64,000 nt of DNA from Candidatus Methanoperedens sp. (GTDB lineage: Archaea > Halobacteriota > Methanosarcinia > Methanosarcinales > Methanoperedenaceae): the NCBI GenBank assembly GCA_012026835.1, contig VEPN01000007.1:1-64000 (forward strand), given 5' to 3'. The translations under genes and the position numbers were made by a program. Each line of letters begins with the position of its first letter. The first letter of the stretch is position 1. Of the stretch, positions 52,301 to 61,300 are shown in pieces. The notes under the pieces are model-generated. The model saw only the letters and a list, made by a program, of their open reading frames with translations. It was not told where the DNA came from and ran no database searches.

Positions 52301-55300
52301 TGTAGCCGAGCAGTGCACTGTGGTTCCCGCTATCGTTGTTAGCGCCGCTGTAATAAACCTGGGACTGGATGAAATTGGTGAGGCTGGCGGTAAAGACACT
52401 GTCATTCTCAAAGTCCGACAGTATATCAGCATGTTCTATCAGGCCTGAGACGTTCAGGAGGTTTTCAGACACGCCGCTCTCGTGGCAGTTCATGCATGTG
52501 GCGTTTGCCTGCTGGTATTTATCCTGCCCTGGCCAGCCGTGCCCTTCGGTCTGGTGGCAGGTTTCGCAATTCGGCGGTCGTGCCAGGTTGTGCCTTCCCC
52601 CGTGGCATAATCCGCATTCGATCTCTTTATATTGTGTGTGGCTTCCGGTCTGCTCTTTTTTCAGGTCATCGATAAGGATTGTTCCGCTTGAACCGGATTC
52701 ACTCTCGCTTTCAAGCTTGATCCGTACAGTATCTGCAAAGCTTATGTATATCAGATCATGCTGGCTGAGTTCTTTTATCGGGACTGATATCTTACGCCAT
52801 CCTGCCCAGTTTACCTGCATCGCTGATGACTGATGCCAGCTTACTTTCGTGGATCTTGTATTATTGATAGCAAGATACATTGTAGTATTGGAGTTATCCC
52901 CGTACACCCAGAGGCTTATGCTGGTGGCATTCGTGAGGTCAAGGTTCTTCCTGTCTATATACACCCTGCCAAAGCCTGCGCCAAGAGAATAATCTACCTG
53001 TCCTGAGAAACTGCCGCTCTTATTTGTGGTGCTCGTGCTTATCGAAACAGTGCTGAACCTGTAGCCGCTTGTGGCTACAATATCCGATACATCCTCGAAG
53101 TTCTCAAGCGTGGTATTGCTGCCGCTTAAATTCCCGGGAACGCTCTGCATTCCTGAGCCAGATGATGAAGGATGGCACAGGTTACATTGCGGCACCCGCG
53201 GCGGGTCTGTGATGTTGCCGTGGCATGACTGGCATGCCGTTTCCTTGCCGTACCACGAGCCGCCTGGTTTTGTATTGATGTTTGCATGAATGTCTGCGCC
53301 ATAGGTATCATTGAGATATCCTTCATCAGGATGGTCGGCGCTGTTGTGGCATGTCCTGCATTTTGTTGGGCCTCCCGTACTTCCGGTCTCGTTCCTGTGG
53401 CATCCGCTGCAGCTTGCAGAACTTCCATACCCATGCCAGTCGCAGGTATTGCTAAGGCTCCTGTGAGTATGGTTTATGCTAAAATTAGATGGGGCGATGC
53501 CTGTATCGTCATGGAAATAATAATGCATATTGATGCTGTTCGGCTTATGGCACCGCGCGCAGCCCCATATCATAACACTGAAGTTTTCCCCTGTGCCTGG
53601 ATATTCTGCAATCTGGAAAGAGTAATTGCCTTCAGGAATGCTTTTTCCAGGGAACAGTACTGAAGTGGAATATGTCTTATCGCTCTCGTACAGGGGATAT
53701 GTACCGTAGAGAGTGCCGTTGGGATAATACACCAGGGCAGTGAGGCTCTGCCCTGTTCTTCGAAGCCCTGCGCTGTCAAGCACTGCTACTTTGAGAGTAA
53801 GGTTCCTGTATTCCTCGGGCGCTGAGTCAGAAGCCCACGCAGAGCCGCCTATCAGCACTTCACCTTTATTTGTCCAGATACGAAGGTTTGAAGTTGTGAA
53901 CAGGCGTGAAGCCGTTCCACCAATGCCGCTCTTTGATGATGTGACATTGATGAAATATGAAGAATAATCATCCGGGGCCGTAAGGTTCACGACCGCTTCA
54001 CCACCGGCATTTGTCGCAGTCGTGTTGCTGGAAATGGTCGTGCCGTTATAGCTGTTCAGGGTAGTCACGACCGTGGCTGCGTACGCTGTACCTGTAGTTG
54101 AAATATTTTCCCGCACTGCTATTACTGCCGTAATGTTCTCTCCCGGATTATAGGCTGTCTGGGAAAGTGTCAGGTTAACGCTCAGATTTACGACATATGG
54201 AAGCACAACGCTTCCCGTGATGCCGGCAGAGTCCGTGGCATTGACTGTCACATTATACCTTCCTGCCTGGCCGGTAAATGCCTGTGATAATATATTATAA
54301 CCCGATTGGTTCAGGCTTGTTGTATTTGTCTGGTTCACGATGGAGGTTAAGTTGGATATAGTGATATTTACCGTGGCATTAGCTATCGTAGTGGCATTGG
54401 TTTCATCCTCTACCCGTGCGAATATTGATCTTGTTTCCCCTACCTTTGCAGATATGTTCTGTATCGCTATATTGAGCCTTCTTACCCTGAAGGCGGCGGA
54501 GGCATTCCCGTTATCAGTGCCGTTTGAAGCCGATGCGTTGACCGTGTAAATGCCTGTGGCTGTCGTACCTGAGTAATTCGCGGTGTAAACGCCGCTTCCC
54601 CTGTCTGTTACATTCCAGTACAGGGTGCTAAAATTCCTTGTACTGTTCGATGGAGAGGACACTGTTATATTAACCACCCCGCCGCTGATGCCCGTGATGC
54701 TATCGCTCACGTTGACTGTTATCTGCGCAGTTTCATCCGGGTTGTACTGCGTCCTGCTGGTCTCTACACTTAAATTAAGCCGTACCCTGAATGTGATGTT
54801 TGCCGTACCTGTTACATCCTGGTTATCCCTGACAGTGATATTCAGAAGATATGTGCCGCTCACTTGCGGTGTGCTTAACGTGTGGTTATAATATCCCTGT
54901 GTATTTGTCGTATTGGTATAGTTCACTAAAGTGCTGTTCGGGTATGTGATATTGAAATAGACAGTGGCATTTGATATGGCCATTCCAGTGCGGTTATCTG
55001 TTGCATAACCTGTGATAGTTACATTACCAGCGCCAGGTTCGAACGGTCCTCCTGCACTTGCATTAATATCAAGCCTGCGCACCGTGAATATTGTGGTGTT
55101 GCTCCTGCTTAGCGTACCGTTGGCTATGTAGCTGCCGTTGGTATACAGTATGTATGAGCTTGCGTTGGCAAGAGAAAAGGTGTTACTGTATGAGGTGTTC
55201 GAGGTTATATTTGCCATGTAAACAGGCGGGTTATTTTCCGGCTCTATGGACAGGTCATCGAACCACACGCTCCCCACAGTATCTGAGACAAGGTGTACTT

Positions 55301-58300
55301 TTACGTTATCGGCATTAGCAGGCGATGAAGCGCTCCCCTGTAATGATACCCAGCCGTTTTGCTCCCAGACTGTTTTCCGGGTATTGATAGCTGTAGAAAT
55401 ACTGCCTGTCCCGTTGTACCACTCGACCCACAATCTCACATCTCCGCCTGTAGTGTTGTCTGTCTTTACCCATACGCTGAACGTGTAACCTGTATCCGGT
55501 AAAATTGTATACAGGCTGGAATAGTTCCATTCTCCTTCTGTGGCATTTGCAGGATACCTCAGTATTCTGGCGCTGTAAGTTCCTGTCCTTGGAATCGTAT
55601 CCTGGGTTTTTATCCCGTTCCCCGCGCCTCTCCATCCGTCGGGCAGGCTGTTATTATCAACATCTGTCTCAAAGGACGGGTTAAATGCAAAGTTCTTTTT
55701 TACAGTGATGTTCATGCTGGCGTTTGCGCCTGCTCCCCTGTAGGTTGTGGTGCCGCTTGCTGAGATACTCCCTGATGTTGTGTAAACCGCCCTGTCAGTG
55801 GCAGTATTGATGTCGAACTGGTCAAGCTCAAATACCGCGGTATTGTAACCTGCATTCTCCCCGGTGCTTGCGCCTGCCGTAATGGTGTAGTTGCCAGGAG
55901 GCGAAACCGGGAGGGTAAAAATAAAGCTTGCAGGCGTGGTCGTATTTCTTGTTTCTTCAAACACCCTGATGCCACCCGGATCATAAATCCTCAGGGTCAG
56001 GTCTGAAGTAGTTATATTCCCTGTGACATTCACATTTACGCTCACGTTCTCACGGGTATTGTATATCGTTTTGTCAATACTGATGTTCACCACGAGGTCT
56101 CCTACATTGAAGCTCGTGTTCTCCATCCGCATGAGGCCATTTACCGTGGCATTTGTAATAGCAGTGAACCTGCCTTTTATCGCCGGGATAGTATAATTTG
56201 CCAGGACCTCGCCTGTAGCGTTCGCCTGTGTAACATTTACCTGTGCCACGCTGCCGTTGGGATAATATACCGCGGTCGTCACGCTGGTGATAATATAATC
56301 CCCTGTGATATTCCGGAGTTTCGTTGCCAGAACCGCTGTCTCGCCCTGGGAATACATATTTTTGTCCTGGGTAATTGCAACGGCGTATCCTTCAACCGTC
56401 CCGTTGGCCACGCTGTATGGCGACTGAAGGGAACTCATAGAAGTTGTATACGGGCCTGATGTAAGAGGCCGCTCAAAATAGAGATAATATACCTTTCCCT
56501 CGTATGCTGAAAGGGTCCTGATAAAGGTGACATTCACATAACCTCCCATATCAAATATACTTGCAGCTTTTGGGTTTCCATCTATGTCATACAGCGCAGC
56601 CGTGCTTCCTGAATACCCGCCCGGCAGGACAAGGTTAAAGGTCACGGTGCCTGAATTCTCCCCGGTATTGTTGTTGAACAGAAGGATTGGAACCCTGTAA
56701 TCCCTGTACGGGTCAAACCATGACTGGTTAACCGTGTATGCTGTAAAGGAGGTGTTATGCAGCGATACGACGCCGCTGTCATTCACGCTCACGCTCGCAT
56801 TGAATATACCGTGAGCCGTACTGTTAAAGCTCCCGGTAAAATTGAGAACATAGCTGCCTGAGTTCGTTGATGTTGCGCTGTACGTGTAGGGACTGCCGCT
56901 TTGCAGGATAGTGATATTGACCTGTGCGCCCGTGATATTAAATTTTGTCTCATTATCTTTCACAGTACCGTAGATTACAAGAGGAACAACTGTACTGGAT
57001 GAGAGCGTTGACTCATTGAAATTATACGGGCCAAAGAGGGTGGAGGTGATATCAAGTGTGCGCACCTTAAAAGTCGTATAAGCGCTGCTGTTTCCCGATG
57101 TGGCGTTCACGCGGTACATCCCGGTAGGGCCTGCTGTAAAGTTGAATGTATAATTCCCCCCTGAACCGCTGGCAGCGCCCTGGGCCGGTATGGGAGAACT
57201 GAGATTGTACAAAGTGACGTTATCGAATCTGATATACGCGCTTCCTCCGATACTTGTATTTTTTGCGTAGCCGTTCAGTTTTATAAAAGATCCCGCAGGC
57301 AGCGTGAAACTACCCTGGTAGAACTGTTCCCCGTTCCTGTAAAACCGCATCGCTCCGGCATCGTATTCTATGGAAAAACGGATTTTTTGGTCGTTGGTGT
57401 TTTCCTGTTTTGAATACCGTTGCACGCCGTTCATATATACAGAATATCCGTCCTGTGAATTATCCGAATAATTGAGGAAATCAAGAGACGCATTTTTCGT
57501 GGTATTTCCTATCGTGGGTCTTGCAAGAAGATAGCCTACTGTTCCGCTTGTGTTTATCTCGTATTCAAGGATGAAATGGGATGGTAATGAGGTAGTATTG
57601 AGCTGCACAGCTTTTCCGACCCATGTGTTATTTCGTGTTAGGTTGGTTGTGTAAAAGAGCAGTTCATTGTCCTGGGTATAGTTGAGGTAATAGCCAGTAC
57701 TATTATCAGGCGCGGAATAGTTCATTTTGCTTTCATCAAAATACGTGCCTGCAAACTCGTTCCAGATGTCGAATTTCTGTATTGTCACGTTCACGGCGGC
57801 ACTCTGAGGTACTGTGCCGTTCCTTACAAGAATCGTAACATTGGCTGAATCTCCCGGATTATAATGCTGCCGGGCATTCACTAAAAGATTTAGCTGCACT
57901 TCAAATTGCGCTGTTGTGCTGTTGGTCACTCCTTCAGGGGTTGTGGCATTCACAGTTACGATATACCATCCTGCAACAGAATCGTTCGGGAGCGTGTGGT
58001 TCCATACGTAGCTTCCGTTCCTGCCAGTGAGTGTGGTATTTGTTATTTCGCTTGCTGCTGAGCTATTTATCCTGATGATAACATCGGCCATCCTTCCTGC
58101 CCCCAGTGTGTCCCTCAGCAGCCCGGAAATGTTCACTGTTTCACCGGGTCTGTATAAAACGGGGCTCCTGTCAAAACTTGCGTTCACAACGAAACCCGAT
58201 GCCCGCAAACTCAAGTTTGCCGCATTGCCATGCGCAAGCGTTGTGGCGTTCCGTGCGTACACGGCAATTATGTAATCCCCTTCAAGGGTGGTGTTTGAAA

Positions 58301-61300
58301 ATGATGTATTGAAATAGCCGTTCACAGCGCTTCCGTTGAGGTTCTCAATGCTGGCGTCAGGTTTTGTTATGTTAATCGATACATTCGCATTTGCAGGGGT
58401 ATTGTTCAGGTCAAGTACTGTAATATTCAGCAATGCGGTTTCGCCGATAGCATATATGCTCTTGCTTACATTCGTGCTTGTATTATAGTGAATATGAAAA
58501 ACAGGCGCCGCACTTCCTGTGAGGGTATTGTACGTGACATCCACATACGCAGTATAGATGCCTGCGTATAAGTTTGTAAAAGAGACTGAATAGTTGCCCG
58601 ATGAAGTCACTGTGCTGTTCACTGCCGCCGTGCTGCCGTTGTTAAGAGTGACATTGACCGCTGCGCCGCTGGCTTTCTGACCAGTTTCGTCATCAATAAC
58701 TGTGCCGTTTATCACCACTATCGCACCTGGCTGGTACTCGGCCAAGATGTTGGCCGTGACCGTCAGGTTGCTTATCCTGAAGCTTCCTGCCGTATTCCCC
58801 GTAACGCCGCTTCTTGATACATTGACAGAAATATTGTAGGTGCCAAGCATGCTCGTGTTGCTGTGGACAATATTATATTGCCCGTTGCCATCCGTCGTAC
58901 CGTTATAATATGAATAAGAGCCGTTAATCATCACCGTGGAATTGACTGTCGCGCCTGATACCGGGGAAAGCCCGCGGTCATATACCGTGATATTGATCGG
59001 AATGGAACTGTTTCTATTATGCGATGCCAGCAGGACCCCCAGGGAAACATTGTATTTCACCCTGTAAGTGGTGTTCGCGCTTCCGATTATGTTGGCATCT
59101 GAAGCGTTCACAGTGATGTTATAATCCCCTGCCGTATCCACGAGCCGGGAAAGGTTATAGTAGCCTGTGGAATTGGTGGTTGTTGCTGCTGTATAATTAT
59201 ATGTGCTGTTGCTGATCGTGATGTTTACTGGAGCACCGCTTATGTTGCTATTGTTCTCAAGGTCCTTTACGTATCCTGTGACAGAGGCATTATTATCTAC
59301 AATGTATGGTCCTCCTGAATTCACGGTGATGTTAAGACCCCTTACACGGAACGATAAATTCTCGCTGTCCTTTGCAGTCGTGGCATTGTATCCCCATACT
59401 GTGACGTTATACTGCCCGAGGGCTGCACCTGATGAAAGAGTATAATCCGAAGTATATACGCCGCCTGAAGTATGGTTAAGGGTCAGGTTCGCCACAGGCA
59501 TGCCGGCTTTTGTGATATTGGCATAGACTGTGGCATCTGTGATGCCGCCACCAATATTTGCGCTGATTTGTACTGTGTCGCCCCGGTTGAACCGGGTGTT
59601 GTTAGCAGAAGGCGTAATATCAAGAATGGGCGTCCAGTACGTGATGTTGATGATCCCTGTGGAGGAAATTCCGGACAGGGGAAGTACCATATTCTCTCCG
59701 ATAGTTGCGCTGCCTGTCATGTCCATGCCGTTAGCACTGACAGATACATCCCTTGCATGTTGTATGAGAGGTATAATTACCGTAACAGAACTCATATTGG
59801 ATTCAGGAGTAAAAACTGCCGTGTCCGTGACATTGTAACGTGCCGTATCCTCGCTCACATTGTGGGTAATGTATCCTGTGTACCGCTTTTGCAGGATCAT
59901 TTCGTATCCTGTTATGGAAGTCCTGCTGTTGTTTATTCTGACAGGATTGGCTGCCGCGCTAAAACCTGTAATATCCAGTGTTGCACCTGTGAAATTCCCG
60001 ACCCTGGCAAAGCTCAGGTTGTTGCTGGTTTTAACATACAGATGGCGCGGGGTAGACACATGCCCAGTGTAAGTCACCATAAGATCCTCTGAGAAATAGT
60101 ACTGCTGCGTGCTGGCAACGTTCTTATTGTATATCCTTATGATCTGGGCACTGCCGGGATTAAGTATTGCCGGGATATAGCCTGTAAGTGAATCGCTCTG
60201 GGTAAAAGACTGCTCGCCGTGAGGTATAATAGAACTATTGATCTGCCTGCTGTCTATCGTCAGGTTAAAAGCCAGGTCTGCGGTGTTGGCCGGGTCTTTG
60301 ATCTCAGCCGTGGTGTTTAAAAAAGCGCCTGTTATATCAACGGATTCGTAAGGATATAACGGCAGGGTGAATATGCCGCTGATATTTGAGCCATAACTTG
60401 TGGGGATGAGTTTGTAATTTATGGGGTACGGGAACGGGTTGTATGTTACATTGGCAGTTGTCTTCCCTGTGAGGGTAAGTATTGCGCGTGTGATATTGGT
60501 ATTATTTATCCACAGGGTTGAATCAGGTGAAAGGGTCGCATCGCCGCTTACTGTCGGAAGGTTGCCTTTTATTACATAAAAGAAGTTATCCATTACATCA
60601 AATGTGGAATTTGCGGACGCACTGTAATTGCCAGCCGAAGTATTTGCAGATATAATGTATGTTCCACTGTTCCTTCCGGGTATTGAATAGCTGAAATACC
60701 CTGTGGAATTGGAAGTGGTGTTATAATATTCACTTCCGGTGCTTATGTTAACGCGGCCCGCATGACCTGTACCGTTCGTATAATGAGCCCTCCCTGTAAT
60801 GTTTACCTGCCGAAAGGACAGGGCCGGGTCTGCGGATATATAGAACAGCAGGTCTTTTATATGCAGGTAGAAATAAGCCGAGCCTGTTCTCTGTACGCCG
60901 TCCACGTTTGCCGATGCTTCAGCCGTGATGTTATATGCCCCCGCAGTATTGTTTGAAAAAGCAAAAGGTGTTACGCTGCTAACATTTCCTTCATATACAA
61001 GTGCAGAATCGCGGTATATCCTTACCCGCACGCTTGTATCGATTTGGGAACCGTTCAAATATACACCTGGAGCAATATAGAAATTCTCTCCTTTTTCCGC
61101 TTCCTCGCTACTGGCCGTAAGATTCAGGTCAAGCTGCATGAGGCTGTAATTAATGGAAAAATGCCTGGCCGAGTGGTTGTATATAGTCCCTATCCCGCTA
61201 CTGTTAATACGAAGGATGTTTCCCGATACGATGCTGCTTGCCGTAACATTCGTGCTGTTCTCCCAGGCCGTGATGTTGTATGCCCCTCCAGGCAACTGGT

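Noticed and set aside
46672-54000. Many 60-150-residue plus-strand frames opposite the giant cytochrome
   Set aside because: They are antisense to CxxCH-rich coding sequence, Cys/Pro/Arg-rich and without ribosome sites; typical shadows.
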